From positions 144,817 through 208,816 of the forward strand of contig NZ_JSEP01000010.1 of NCBI RefSeq assembly GCF_001624695.1: DNA of 64,000 nt, read 5' to 3'. Shown in pieces: positions 1 through 7,395 of this stretch (its first letter is position 1; every line of letters starts with the position of its first letter). The DNA comes from Labrenzia sp. OB1 (lineage in GTDB: Bacteria; Pseudomonadota; Alphaproteobacteria; Rhizobiales; Stappiaceae). The position numbers and the translations under genes were made by a program. Below the pieces are notes generated by a model. The model ran no database searches, had not been told where the DNA came from, and saw only the letters and a program-made list of their open reading frames with translations.

Positions 1-276
1 CACGCGACCGATCTCGGCGGCGTTCTGGCGAAGCTTGGCGTCAGGAGCCTTGTCTTCGCGGGCGTGACGACGGAAGTCTGCGTCCAGACCACCATGCGCG
101 AGGCGAATGACCGCGGTTTCGAATGCCTGCTGATCGAGGAGGCAACGGAAAGCTATTTTCCGGAATTCAAGGCCGCTACGCTGGAGATGATCCGCGCCCA
201 GGGCGCAATTGTCGGCTGGACGGCACCGCTGGCCGCCCTGGAACGCGCGGTTGAAAGGGAGCAGGTCAATGGATGA
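1..276 (+). CDS. Isochorismatase-family cysteine hydrolase, 3' part (amidohydrolase)
   Basis: The reading frame is open from base 1, so the start lies outside the window; 91 C-terminal residues are visible. The segment [11 protein letters not shown], with Cys at visible residue 27, is the nucleophile loop of the isochorismatase-like hydrolase fold, whose members (biuret, ureidoacrylate and nicotinamide hydrolases) cleave small amides. The stop overlaps the start of the DUF4089 gene by 8 nt, which suggests translational coupling with the amidase operon that follows. From that context I infer a small amide or ureide substrate such as biuret or carboxybiuret-like compounds. The substrate cannot be read from the C-terminal half alone. 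Confidence 0.8.
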   Translation, partial: HATDLGGVLAKLGVRSLVFAGVTTEVCVQTTMREANDRGFECLLIEEATESYFPEFKAATLEMIRAQGAIVGWTAPLAALERAVEREQVNG

Positions 277-454
277 AACGTTCGATGCGGGGACTTATGT
301 CGCGCAGATGGAAAAGGTGATGGGCCTCGCCGTAGATGATGACTGGCGCGAGGGGGTGGAGGCCAACATGGCGGCGACCGCAAGGGCGGCCGAACTGGTG
401 CTTGCCTTCCCGCTGGAGGAAGAGGTCGAGGCCGCGCCGGTGTTCGTGCCATGA
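269..454 (+). CDS. AtzG-like DUF4089 small subunit
   Basis: A 61-residue acidic, probably helical protein. The first in-frame Met (MDETFDAG) overlaps the upstream stop, and the stop overlaps the amidase start as ATGA. DUF4089/AtzG proteins are small partners that form a heterocomplex with AtzE-type amidases in 1-carboxybiuret hydrolysis, and HpxX is the analogue in the oxalurate pathway. Size, acidity and position directly before an AtzE-like amidase support the call. The sequence is too short for firm motif evidence, so the call rests largely on context. Confidence 0.7.
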   Translation: MDETFDAGTYVAQMEKVMGLAVDDDWREGVEANMAATARAAELVLAFPLEEEVEAAPVFVP

Positions 455-1860
455 CAGGTCTTCCAGGTGATCTGACCAACCCGACGGCGGCTCAAACGGT
501 GAAAGCCGTCAGTAGCGGCGCCACCAGCGCCGAAGCGGTTGCGACCCACGCCCTCCAGACGGTCGACAGGCTCGATCCGTATATCAACGCCTTCACGGAC
601 GTGACAGCCGACCGCGCCCTCGGTGAGGCAAGGGCGGTCGACGCGGCACTTGCACGGGGCGAGGATCTGCCGCTTGCCGGTGTCGCCTATGCGGTCAAGA
701 ACCTCTTCGACATGGAGGGCGTCACGACGCGGGCCGGGTCGAAAATCAACCGGGAAAACCCGCCGGCCAGGGCGGATGCGACCCTGATTGCCAGGCTCCG
801 TTCCGCGGGGGCGGTGCTCATCGGCGGCTTGAACATGGGCGAATACGCCTATGATTTTACCGGTGAAAACGTCCATGACGGCAATTGTCTCAATCCCCAT
901 GATACGACACGCATGTCGGGTGGATCGTCGTCCGGGTCCGGCGCTGCGGCCGCCGCCGGAATGGTCTCTGTCACCCTTGGATCGGACACCAACGGTTCGA
1001 TCCGGGTGCCGTCGTCCTTTTGCGGCCTGTTCGGCCTGAAGCCGACCTTCGGGCGCCTCAGCCGCGCGGGAACCTTTCCCTTTGTCGGCGATCTCGATCA
1101 CCTGGGTCCACTCGCCCGCACCGCGGAAGACCTGGCGCTTGTCTTCGATGTCATGCAGGGACCCGACAGCCGGGATCCGGCGCAGGCGGACCGGCCTTTT
1201 CTTGCCACGGTCCCGGAGCTGGCGAAGGGCATGGACGGGCTCAAGGTTGCCGTTGCCGGCGGTTATTTTCGGCAGAAGGGCATGCCGGCCGCCTTCCAGG
1301 CGGTGGACCGTATCGCCGAAGCGCTCGGAGGCGCGGACGAAATCGATATCCCGGAAGCTGCAAGGGCACGGGCATCGGCCTATGTCATCACGACGGCGCA
1401 GTCGTCGGCGCTCCATCTGGCGCGGATCCGGGCGCGTGCGGGCGATTTTGATCCCGATACACGCGACCGGTTTCTGTCAGGCGCCATGGTGCCGGCGGCC
1501 TGGGTGCAGCAGGCGCAGCGGTTCCGGAGCTGGTTCCGGACGATGATGCGCGACCTCTTCGAAAACGTCGATATCCTGCTGGCCCCGGCGACGCCGTTCC
1601 ATGCCTTGCCGACGGGAACAAGGACGATCGTTCTGGATGGCGAAGAAATGCCGGCGCGGCCGAATATCGGTCTCTTCACGCAGCCGGTTTCCTTTGCAGG
1701 TCTGCCCGTGGTCACGGTTCCGGTATGGCTGCCGGGTGCGGATCTGCCGATCGGTGTCCAGGTGATCGCCAGGGCCTGGCGCGAGGATCTGGCGCTCAGG
1801 GTGGCGCACCATCTTCAGCTTGCCGGCGCAGCCGCCGCGCCGATCGCCAAACTCCGCTAG
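451..1860 (+). CDS. AtzE-like amidase (amidase signature family)
   Basis: A 469-residue amidase-signature enzyme. The Ser-cisSer-Lys triad is readable: Lys83 in YAVKNLF, cis-Ser159 in the GGSSSGSG glycine/serine loop, and nucleophile Ser183 in SDTNGSIRVPS, exactly 24 residues later as in malonamidase E2. AtzE-type enzymes hydrolyse 1-carboxybiuret together with AtzG; HpxY is a relative in oxalurate breakdown. It starts within the upstream stop (ATGA) and so is probably translationally coupled to the AtzG-like gene. Length is normal for the family. The real substrate is inferred from neighbours; no AtzD or AtzF homologue is visible here. Confidence 0.85.
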   Translation: MTGLPGDLTNPTAAQTVKAVSSGATSAEAVATHALQTVDRLDPYINAFTDVTADRALGEARAVDAALARGEDLPLAGVAYAVKNLFDMEGVTTRAGSKINRENPPARADATLIARLRSAGAVLIGGLNMGEYAYDFTGENVHDGNCLNPHDTTRMSGGSSSGSGAAAAAGMVSVTLGSDTNGSIRVPSSFCGLFGLKPTFGRLSRAGTFPFVGDLDHLGPLARTAEDLALVFDVMQGPDSRDPAQADRPFLATVPELAKGMDGLKVAVAGGYFRQKGMPAAFQAVDRIAEALGGADEIDIPEAARARASAYVITTAQSSALHLARIRARAGDFDPDTRDRFLSGAMVPAAWVQQAQRFRSWFRTMMRDLFENVDILLAPATPFHALPTGTRTIVLDGEEMPARPNIGLFTQPVSFAGLPVVTVPVWLPGADLPIGVQVIARAWREDLALRVAHHLQLAGAAAAPIAKLR

Positions 1861-1873
1861 AGGGAAGGGACAC

Positions 1874-2629
1874 ATGAACGAGGCACGATGGGCTGGCCGC
1901 CACTCCGACAAGGATCTGGTCCGCAACCGCATCTGGGAAAACCTGGTCGACACCGGGGTCAATGTCGGGCCGGTGGACAGCCGGATCCCGAATTTCGCAG
2001 GCGCGGATCTGGCCGCGCTCAATCTGTCGCGGCTGGACGCCTGGAAAGACGCCCGGACCGTCAAGTGCAATCCTGACCCGCCGCAGATCCCCGTCCGCTT
2101 GCGCGCGCTCTATGACGGCAAGATCGTCTACGCACCGGTTCCCGAACTCGTCAAACCGTTTCCCTTCGTGCGCCTCGATCCCGAACGCCTGGAGAAAGAG
2201 GGCATCCAGTTCGAGCTGGCGGCCACGTCCCAGGGCTTTGTCGACTACGGCGAGCCGGTGGAATTCGAGGAGATGGAACCGCTCGACTTTGTCGTGGTCG
2301 GCTGCGTGGCTGTCACGAGGAACGGCGGACGCACCGGCAAGGGTGGTGGTTTCGCGGACCTTGAACTCGGCATATTCCGTGAACTCGGCAAGCTTCGGAC
2401 CGACACGCCGCTGACAACGACGGTGCATGCCTCGCAGGTCGTGGCCAATGCCGACGTCATCATGCAGGCCCATGACAGTGCGCTGCATTTCATAGCGACG
2501 GAAGGCGAACTGATCGATACCGCGACGCCTTATGCGCAACCGGCCGGGGTTGCCTGGGACTTCGTCCAGGAGGACCAGTACAGGGACATTCCTTTCCTCA
2601 AGACATTGCGTGAACGGATAGAGGCATGA
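1874..2629 (+). CDS. 5-formyltetrahydrofolate cyclo-ligase family protein
   Basis: A 251-residue protein starting at ATG 1874, with a GGGAAGGGA Shine-Dalgarno upstream. The segment GRTGKGGGFADLELG resembles the GKGGGYYD phosphate/ATP-binding loop of 5-formyl-THF cyclo-ligases. It is longer than the usual bacterial enzyme (about 190 residues) and closer in size to MTHFSD-type proteins, so a variant function is likely. It sits 13 nt after the AtzE-like gene and overlaps the AtzH-like gene, clearly inside the same operon. Why a folate-ligase-like protein belongs in an amide catabolic operon is not evident; it may act on an N-formyl or carboxy-amide intermediate (inference). Confidence 0.75.
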   Translation: MNEARWAGRHSDKDLVRNRIWENLVDTGVNVGPVDSRIPNFAGADLAALNLSRLDAWKDARTVKCNPDPPQIPVRLRALYDGKIVYAPVPELVKPFPFVRLDPERLEKEGIQFELAATSQGFVDYGEPVEFEEMEPLDFVVVGCVAVTRNGGRTGKGGGFADLELGIFRELGKLRTDTPLTTTVHASQVVANADVIMQAHDSALHFIATEGELIDTATPYAQPAGVAWDFVQEDQYRDIPFLKTLRERIEA

Positions 2630-3024
2630 CCAGCCCAATGGAGATCGACTTGCCCGAAATCAGGGCCGAAGTGGAAGCTGTCTTTGCCGAATACGAGACG
2701 GCGCTTGTGGCCAATGATGTGGAGGTTCTGGACCGGTTGTTCCTGAGGGCACCGACCACGATCCGCTATGGCGGCGGGGAAAACCTTTACGGTTATGACG
2801 AAATCGCAGCCTTCCGGTCCGCCCGTTCGTCGAAAGGCCTGGCGCGGCGGCTCGCGCGAACCGTCATCACCACCTACGGCACCGATGTCGCCACCGCATC
2901 GACCCTGTTCTACCGCGACAGCGCCCCCGGCAAGGTCGGCCGCCAGATGCAGACCTGGGTCCGCACCGCCGATGGCTGGCGCGTCGCCACAGCCCATGTG
3001 AGCGTCATCGATGCTCAACCCTGA
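2626..3024 (+). CDS. AtzH/HpxZ-like protein (DUF3225, SnoaL/NTF2-like fold)
   Basis: 132 residues; the start overlaps the preceding stop as ATGA. The pattern of an N-terminal helix, a YETALVANDVEVLDRLF segment, a TTIRYGGGENLYGYDEIAAFR segment and a C-terminal GWRVATAHVS strand matches the DUF3225 family (AtzH, HpxZ), a small NTF2-like fold. AtzH has been reported as an amidase-associated protein in cyanuric acid breakdown, and HpxZ is needed for oxalurate catabolism. Presence alongside AtzG- and AtzE-like genes makes the family call firm; its exact reaction remains uncertain. It is the last gene of the operon before the tRNA-Pro gene, which lies on the other strand. Confidence 0.85.
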   Translation: MTSPMEIDLPEIRAEVEAVFAEYETALVANDVEVLDRLFLRAPTTIRYGGGENLYGYDEIAAFRSARSSKGLARRLARTVITTYGTDVATASTLFYRDSAPGKVGRQMQTWVRTADGWRVATAHVSVIDAQP

Positions 3025-3233
3025 ATTTGGCCCAACCCTGAATTTTGCAATGCCCAGATGCCCTTCAAACACGGCATCCCGGTTTCAAAAAAGTCTCGGT
3101 GTTTCGCGAACGCGCCCAACAACCGGTTGGGTGTGAAGCCGCGCGGTCTCCGGACAATCTTCTCCGAAACAGCGGCGCATTTCCCGCCGATGCGAAAAAC
3201 TTTTTAAAATCAGCGTTGTAAATGAGAAAGAAA

Positions 3234-3310
3234 TGGTCGGAGTGAGAGGATTCGAACCTCCGACCCCCTCGTCCCGAACGAGGTGCGCTACCAGGCTGCG
3301 CTACACTCCG
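3234..3310 (-). tRNA. tRNA-Pro (anticodon CGG)
   Basis: On the minus strand the 7-bp acceptor stem CGGAGTG/CACTCCG, the D arm, the anticodon arm CTCGT-TCGGGA-ACGAG, the T arm with GGTTCGAATCC and an encoded ACCA 3' end can all be folded. The anticodon read from the loop is CGG, a proline codon reader. Total length is 77 nt. It is convergent with the amidase operon on the plus strand. Confidence 0.97.
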
Positions 3311-3806
3311 ACATGATACCGGGCTGCATGGATTGAAGCCCACCGGGAACAGCGGGCAAGGCCACGCTGCGTGGAGCGTCATTTAGCAAAGCTGACCTCT
3401 TCCCGCAAGAGCTTTGCCTCGGCGCTGCCGCTTTTTTTGAATACCTTGAAAAACCGCAAGGAAACGGGCCGATCCGGCGCCGGGTTTCAAATAGGGAGAC
3501 CGATCAGCCCGTCGGCCAAAAGCCCCGGCCGTTTCCCGCCGGCGCGTTTTCCTGCGGGGCCACGTGCGGCGCTGTCTTCAGGCGTGGCCGTACACCCAGA
3601 ACCTTTCATACAGCCCTCACCGGCTTCCGGAGCGACCTGTCAGCCCCGCAAGATGCACCGTTTTGAAGAGGCCCTGGATAGCGCATCGCCGCGCCTCCGG
3701 GCGCTAAAAATCCGTCTGGGGAAAACCGTGCCAGAGGGGAGGGGCAACAGCTACAGGAAGACTTGCGCAGATCAAGCGACATCGCTATACAGCGTTCCCA
3801 CAGCGT
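3311..3806. other. Intergenic region between tRNA-Pro and tRNA-Gln
   Basis: About 500 bp with no supported gene. A long plus-strand reading frame crosses this stretch but runs straight through the tRNA-Gln gene and has no family features, so I do not annotate it. The promoters of the two divergently placed tRNA genes must lie here; I could not identify convincing -35/-10 pairs by eye. Confidence 0.6.
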
Positions 3807-3881
3807 TGGGGTGTAGCCAAGCGGTAAGGCACCGGTTTTTGGTACCGGCATGCGAAGGTTCGAATCCTTCCACCCCAGCCA
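3807..3881 (+). tRNA. tRNA-Gln (anticodon TTG)
   Basis: The acceptor stem TGGGGTG/CACCCCA, the anticodon stem CCGGT/ACCGG with loop TTTTGGT (anticodon TTG), the T arm GGTTCGAATCC and an encoded CCA 3' end are all present, 75 nt in total. Accessory DNA (repeats, a HEPN-motif gene, a prophage locus) starts immediately downstream, so this tRNA marks the left edge of the island, a common integration position. I found no second copy of its 3' end in the window. Confidence 0.97.
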
Positions 3882-3913
3882 GTTTTCCTGAAAATTCGGT
3901 TTTGAATAGATCC

Positions 3914-4025
3914 GGCTTGAAACCGGGTTCGCATAATATGGAATGTGTGTAGCTGTAGCGCGCAACTTCACTTGGCATTTGTAGCGCGCAACTTCGTTTG
4001 GCATTTCGCGCAACTTCACTTGGCA
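3914..4025. repeat. Island-edge repeat: repeat tail plus three tandem ~24-bp units
   Basis: Just after tRNA-Gln lies a segment (around 3917-3943, containing GGTTCGCATAATATGG) like the end of the large repeat found at 27.4, 29.7, 32.2 and 35.5 kb. It is followed by three tandem units related to GCGCAACTTCACTTGGCA at about 3956-3980, 3982-4006 and 4007-4025. The same 18-mer occurs once inverted at 32493-32510, and related termini (GTRACGCGCAAG...CACTTGGCA) close the repeat copies near 32.6, 35.8 and 37.0 kb. The arrangement suggests these are ends of one repeat family that bounds the accessory region. Confidence 0.75.
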
Positions 4026-4068
4026 CCCAGATTGCCTAGCATGCCCCTCCTAAATTGGCCGAGCTAAG

Positions 4069-5085
4069 TTATTCGTGTGCACCAAGCTCTCCGTCGCTAA
4101 CACGGTTGAAATTGAAACCAGTAAGCGTTGCGCATGGATTGATCGGGTCGCCCCACAACGCTCGGCGTTCTGCCTCAGGCTTTGCCCAGAAATGGCCAAT
4201 GGCCGCGACATTGCCGAAATGAAGTACCAATTCTGAGGTTCGGAGAATTCGAGCCAGGCAAGATCTGGAAACCCATTCGCTGACTGCTTCGAGTTTAGCG
4301 AGGTGGATGCGCACTTGCCGGTCAAACTCCTCAAGGTGCTGATTTTCGTGAAGGTGTTCGACGTCGCTACGAACGCGATACAAGTCGCCCATCAATTCGT
4401 GATGGTGAGGGCCAACGAATAGTTCAGTTCTGCTCTTGAATTGCCTGAGGGTTTGACCTTGTTTCGGAGCAATTAGCCCTTCAATGCAGCGTGTGAACTG
4501 ATGTATCCGCTCAAGGATACCACGCTCGCACCTCGCTTCCTGGTACAAATTCATGCAACGGTGCAGGCGCCACCTATTGTGATCAGTAGACTGACGCAAT
4601 TTAGCAAGTCCCCTTGCAATTGGAAATGCATCCTGCAAATCTTTGCGTGATATCGGTCTATCATCGTGCACGATTGATGCCAACGGAGGATCAATTGATC
4701 CAAACTGACGGACATCGATAACGCCGTTAACGCAGCTGCCTGTCGCTGTGAAGGCAGCATCCGTTGAACCGAACTTTCGGATTAGAGTGAGGCCCGTAAA
4801 CCAGTCACCGACTGCCCCTTGCAAGCGCTTATTCTCTGCATCGAGAACGCTCGGCGATGTAGATGCCATTGTTGCTAGTAGGTATAGACTGCACGATTCA
4901 ATATCCTCAATTCGCAGGCTCCCAAGCCACAGCTTCCAATGTTCAGGAAACTCGAAATCGGCATTGGGAAGGCCAATTAAGCCACCAGGGCACTCGAACC
5001 GGTTGATATCGTCGGTAATGCCGACATCTACGCCTATTAGTGCGAATTTCTGGTTGTTTTCAATCCAATCAGGTGCCTGCACCAC
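4069..5085 (-). CDS. HEPN-like protein of unknown function (ApeA-like?)
   Basis: 338 residues, starting with GTG after a GAGG Shine-Dalgarno. I do not recognise the N-terminal 180 residues. The C-terminal part is helical and carries R239-SDVE-H244 in the context LYRVRSDVEHLHE, an RX4H motif typical of HEPN RNases, preceded by the helix ILERIHQFTRCIEGLI. Many HEPN proteins with long non-catalytic N-termini (for example the ApeA type) act in abortive phage defence. It stands between the tRNA-Gln island edge and the SRAP/prophage genes on the same strand. Codon use looks less GC-biased than in chromosomal neighbours. The HEPN call is from motif reading only; a defence role is inferred. Confidence 0.5.
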   Translation of the reverse strand: MVQAPDWIENNQKFALIGVDVGITDDINRFECPGGLIGLPNADFEFPEHWKLWLGSLRIEDIESCSLYLLATMASTSPSVLDAENKRLQGAVGDWFTGLTLIRKFGSTDAAFTATGSCVNGVIDVRQFGSIDPPLASIVHDDRPISRKDLQDAFPIARGLAKLRQSTDHNRWRLHRCMNLYQEARCERGILERIHQFTRCIEGLIAPKQGQTLRQFKSRTELFVGPHHHELMGDLYRVRSDVEHLHENQHLEEFDRQVRIHLAKLEAVSEWVSRSCLARILRTSELVLHFGNVAAIGHFWAKPEAERRALWGDPINPCATLTGFNFNRVSDGELGAHE

Positions 5086-5113
5086 CGTAATACCTCAAAG
5101 TTTCGTTCGCATC

Positions 5114-5788
5114 CTAAACTTCCGCCTTCTCAATCGGCCTGGGATCGGCTTCCGTCTTCGAGGAGTTGATCGTCCGACCCACCCGATGGTACTCGAACTC
5201 TGAGCCTAGGCTATTGCCGAGCAATACCTTGGCGTCGGGAACAGGTGTGCCCGGATCAAGCCAGGCATCATATGCATCCTTATTCAGGCCAATCGGCATT
5301 CTGTTATGGACCTGATCAATCGGCGATACTGCCGGTGCTGTTAAGATTGTGAAGGATGTTACATCTAGTTTGTCATTGTAGGCCCACAGCCCCGCAAACG
5401 AGAACGGGGCACCATCCGGAAGATGGATAAACCACGGATCCCGGCCGCCATCCTCACCCTTGGTCCATTCGTACCAGCCATCGGCAGGCACCAAGCACCG
5501 GCGAGACTTGTATGCATCCCGAAAGGCCGGTTTCTTTTCCGCGTCTTCTGAGCGGGCATTGAACATCGGATATTTGGATTGAAGCTCTTTCGCCCAATGC
5601 GGCACAAGCCACCAGCGGCCGTCAGAGACTGTCTGGTTGCCGTCATTGTCGAGACGGACGAAGGGTGCTTCCTGGGTCGACGCAATATTGTACCGCGCTG
5701 CCGTGTTGCGTGTGAGGTATTTGTCGTTCAAGCGATAAAGCCTGACGATCTCGCGCCACGGTCTGATTTGAGTAAAACGGCCACACAC
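5114..5788 (-). CDS. SOS response-associated peptidase (SRAP; YedK/HMCES type)
   Basis: 224 residues. SRAP proteins need Cys at position 2, exposed after Met removal, to crosslink abasic sites in single-stranded DNA. Therefore the GTG at 5788, which is followed directly by TGT-GGC (CGRFTQ), is the right start, although the frame stays open upstream to 5812. The active-site set is present: Cys2, Asn77 in FNARSE, Glu107 in DGWYEW and His161 in HNRMP. The protein shields AP sites at replication forks and has been linked to SOS-type responses. It lies 41 nt downstream of the phage methyltransferase on the same strand and may belong to that transcription unit. Confidence 0.93.
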   Translation of the reverse strand: MCGRFTQIRPWREIVRLYRLNDKYLTRNTAARYNIASTQEAPFVRLDNDGNQTVSDGRWWLVPHWAKELQSKYPMFNARSEDAEKKPAFRDAYKSRRCLVPADGWYEWTKGEDGGRDPWFIHLPDGAPFSFAGLWAYNDKLDVTSFTILTAPAVSPIDQVHNRMPIGLNKDAYDAWLDPGTPVPDAKVLLGNSLGSEFEYHRVGRTINSSKTEADPRPIEKAEV

Positions 5789-5828
5789 GCTTCGCAAACT
5801 CCATCCAAACAAGCCAATTAAAGGCTAT

Positions 5829-6536
5829 TTAAGCCGCCTTTGAAAGCCGCTCGCTGGCGATGTCGTAATATGCCACCTCCCGCTCGCACCCGACAAACCG
5901 TCGCCCGGCCCTCAGAGCAGCCACACCTGTTGTACCTGACCCCGCAAACGGATCCAGAATCGTCCCGGCCGGGCAAACCTGAACCAGTGCGTCCATCAGC
6001 GGTACCGGCTTGCCGGTAGAGTGGAGCTTCGGCCCTCCGGCCATGACACCGCAGCGGATCACGCCCGGATATGTCGGCCCATCCTTGTCGTGCCAGGCAC
6101 CTTTCGAACCCCAGAGGACAAACTCCGCCTGCTGTCGGAACCTCCCTTTTGCCGGCCTGCAGGCTTCGGTCTTGTCCCACGGCACACAGCCCCGGTAAGT
6201 GAAACCAGCCGCCTGGACTGCGTCGATCATGACCGAAAGCTGCCTCCAGTCCGTGAAGACCAGAAAGGGGGAGCCGGGTTTCAGAACCCGGTGTGCCTCT
6301 GCCAGCCATAAGGTGGACCAGAGCAGATAAGAATGCTGATCCCGGTTCTCGCCGGAGAACTCAGGATACTTGCCCGGGTTGTTGAGGTACTTGTTGTTGG
6401 CGCTGTCGGCCGTTCTGCTCGCGGCATGCAGTCCTCCGGAGCTGTAGGGCGGGTCTGTCACCAGAGCATCGAATTGGTCTGCCGACTGCTCATGCAGCCA
6501 GGTCAGGGCGTCTTGCTGAAAGAGTTTCCAGGACAT
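5829..6536 (-). CDS. Phage DNA methyltransferase (beta-class N6-adenine/N4-cytosine)
   Basis: 235 residues. Catalytic motif IV is DPPY at residues 28-31 and the AdoMet-binding motif I is DPFAGSGTTG at residues 195-204; this order (IV before I, target region between) is the beta class of amino-methyltransferases. No cognate restriction gene is adjacent, so it is an orphan phage modification enzyme. Its first 34 nt overlap the 3' end of the Com-like gene, the arrangement seen for com and mom in phage Mu. Its Shine-Dalgarno GGAG lies in an 8-bp perfect stem (6539-6575), which suggests translation is off until the stem opens. Target sequence and methylated base are unknown. Confidence 0.9.
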   Translation of the reverse strand: MSWKLFQQDALTWLHEQSADQFDALVTDPPYSSGGLHAASRTADSANNKYLNNPGKYPEFSGENRDQHSYLLWSTLWLAEAHRVLKPGSPFLVFTDWRQLSVMIDAVQAAGFTYRGCVPWDKTEACRPAKGRFRQQAEFVLWGSKGAWHDKDGPTYPGVIRCGVMAGGPKLHSTGKPVPLMDALVQVCPAGTILDPFAGSGTTGVAALRAGRRFVGCEREVAYYDIASERLSKAA

Positions 6537-6703
6537 GTCTTCTCCGGAGGATGGCGCTCACGGCGTTCGGAGAAGGGCTCAATTGGCCTCAGGTTGTTCA
6601 AGGTGCCGCATCGCGTGCACTTGATTTCGACAGGACCGACTATCGCTCGGTCGGCGGATTTCATCAAGAGTTTGCGGCAAGAGCCGCAACGAATTTCATT
6701 CAT
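6503..6703 (-). CDS. Com-family zinc-finger translational activator
   Basis: 66 residues starting at ATG 6703 (MNEIRCGSCRKLL). Two CxxC pairs, Cys6/Cys9 and Cys29/Cys32, are arranged as in phage Mu Com, a small zinc-binding protein that binds mom mRNA and melts the stem hiding its ribosome-binding site. The body MNEIRCGSC...EIKCTRCGTLN is similar in layout to Mu Com. A longer frame to 6760 exists but the family starts at the chosen Met. The gene overlaps the start of the methyltransferase that would be its target here. Control of a methyltransferase in place of Mom is inferred from position and the RBS-sequestering stem. Confidence 0.85.
   Translation of the reverse strand: MNEIRCGSCRKLLMKSADRAIVGPVEIKCTRCGTLNNLRPIEPFSERRERHPPEKTCPGNSFSKTP
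6539..6575 (-). promoter_or_regulatory. Stem-loop sequestering the methyltransferase RBS
   Basis: In the minus-strand transcript the arm CTTCTCCG (6575-6568) is perfectly complementary to CGGAGAAG (6546-6539). The loop is 21 nt. The second arm contains the Shine-Dalgarno GGAG, 5 nt from the methyltransferase ATG at 6536. This would block initiation, as the stem in Mu mom mRNA does before Com binds. The hairpin lies within the com-like coding region, so translation of com itself may also open it. Confidence 0.7.
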
Positions 6704-6820
6704 GGGATTCGACAACCTTATGGCGACTCGTCCATATAATCCGGGCATCGCGCGATGCACCGGGCGCGGTGGTTGTCACAGGCTACCGGGCGGGCTGAAG
6801 ATTGGCGTTGGAGGCCCGCC

Positions 6821-6840
6821 GTCCGGACGAAAGTCCGGAC
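6821..6840. other. GAAA-tetraloop hairpin in divergent intergenic region
   Basis: GTCCGGAC-GAAA-GTCCGGAC forms a perfect 8-bp stem capped by a GNRA loop on the plus strand. It lies between the divergent com-like gene and the small membrane-protein gene. There is no T tract, so it is not a typical terminator; it may stabilise a 5' leader or act as a protein-binding site. Confidence 0.45.
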
Positions 6841-6866
6841 CGTCCGCCAGCTAGGGGGGAGCAAAT

Positions 6867-7364
6867 TTGCTGGGGTTCTGGTTATCAGTGCTAGGCTTAA
6901 GCTTGGACATTATCGGCGTTTGTTGTGCCGCTCCGTTAGTCGCAAGAGCGTCAGAAAATGGAAGGCGAAGGAACGCGCTAAAAGCTTTGGAAACAATCGA
7001 ACAGGATATCAAAATCCAAGTAGCAGTAGAGCTCCAAGAGCCTGGTCTGCGAGAGTATTGGCGACAGAGGTTTAAATTACCGATTTTAGATATGTACCTG
7101 AAAGAAATTGCTGGCCCTGCGCGGCATCTGGAAATGCACGAAGAGTGGGGGGCTTTGAAGAGGTATCTGCAATATGGTTGTGAAAACGAAGCGGCCCTAA
7201 AGTCGGCAATTGGCAGTCTCCGAAGAGCATTTTCGGAACGTTGGGGTGAAGTGCCCACCTTCATCGATTTGAGAAAGGCTGAGAGATGGGGGTTCGCTTT
7301 TATCCTGATCGGATTCATTCTGCAGCTAATAGGGTTGATTTTCTCCGCTCCGGTTGCAGGGTAA
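6867..7364 (+). CDS. Small membrane protein of unknown function, two TM segments
   Basis: 165 residues from a TTG codon preceded by a strong GGGGGGA Shine-Dalgarno at 6 nt. An N-terminal hydrophobic helix (LSVLGLSLDIIGVCCAAPLV) and a C-terminal one (FAFILIGFILQLIGLIFSA) flank a helical, charged middle. It is transcribed opposite to the tail genes, between com and gene D, a place where phages often carry moron genes. I do not recognise a family. A holin role was considered, but holins are usually shorter and lack this long middle section. It may be a cargo gene carried by the prophage. Confidence 0.6.
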   Translation: MLGFWLSVLGLSLDIIGVCCAAPLVARASENGRRRNALKALETIEQDIKIQVAVELQEPGLREYWRQRFKLPILDMYLKEIAGPARHLEMHEEWGALKRYLQYGCENEAALKSAIGSLRRAFSERWGEVPTFIDLRKAERWGFAFILIGFILQLIGLIFSAPVAG

Positions 7365-7395
7365 GGCGGTGCAGGCTTGTCCATCAATTTCCAGC

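Noticed and set aside
3371..3952. 193-residue plus-strand reading frame
   Set aside because: It runs through the tRNA-Gln gene, has no motif and arises from GC-rich sequence; not a gene.
6867..7364. Holin or lysis protein of the prophage
   Set aside because: Two TM segments are separated by a long charged region and it is transcribed opposite to the tail genes; no endolysin or spanin is adjacent.
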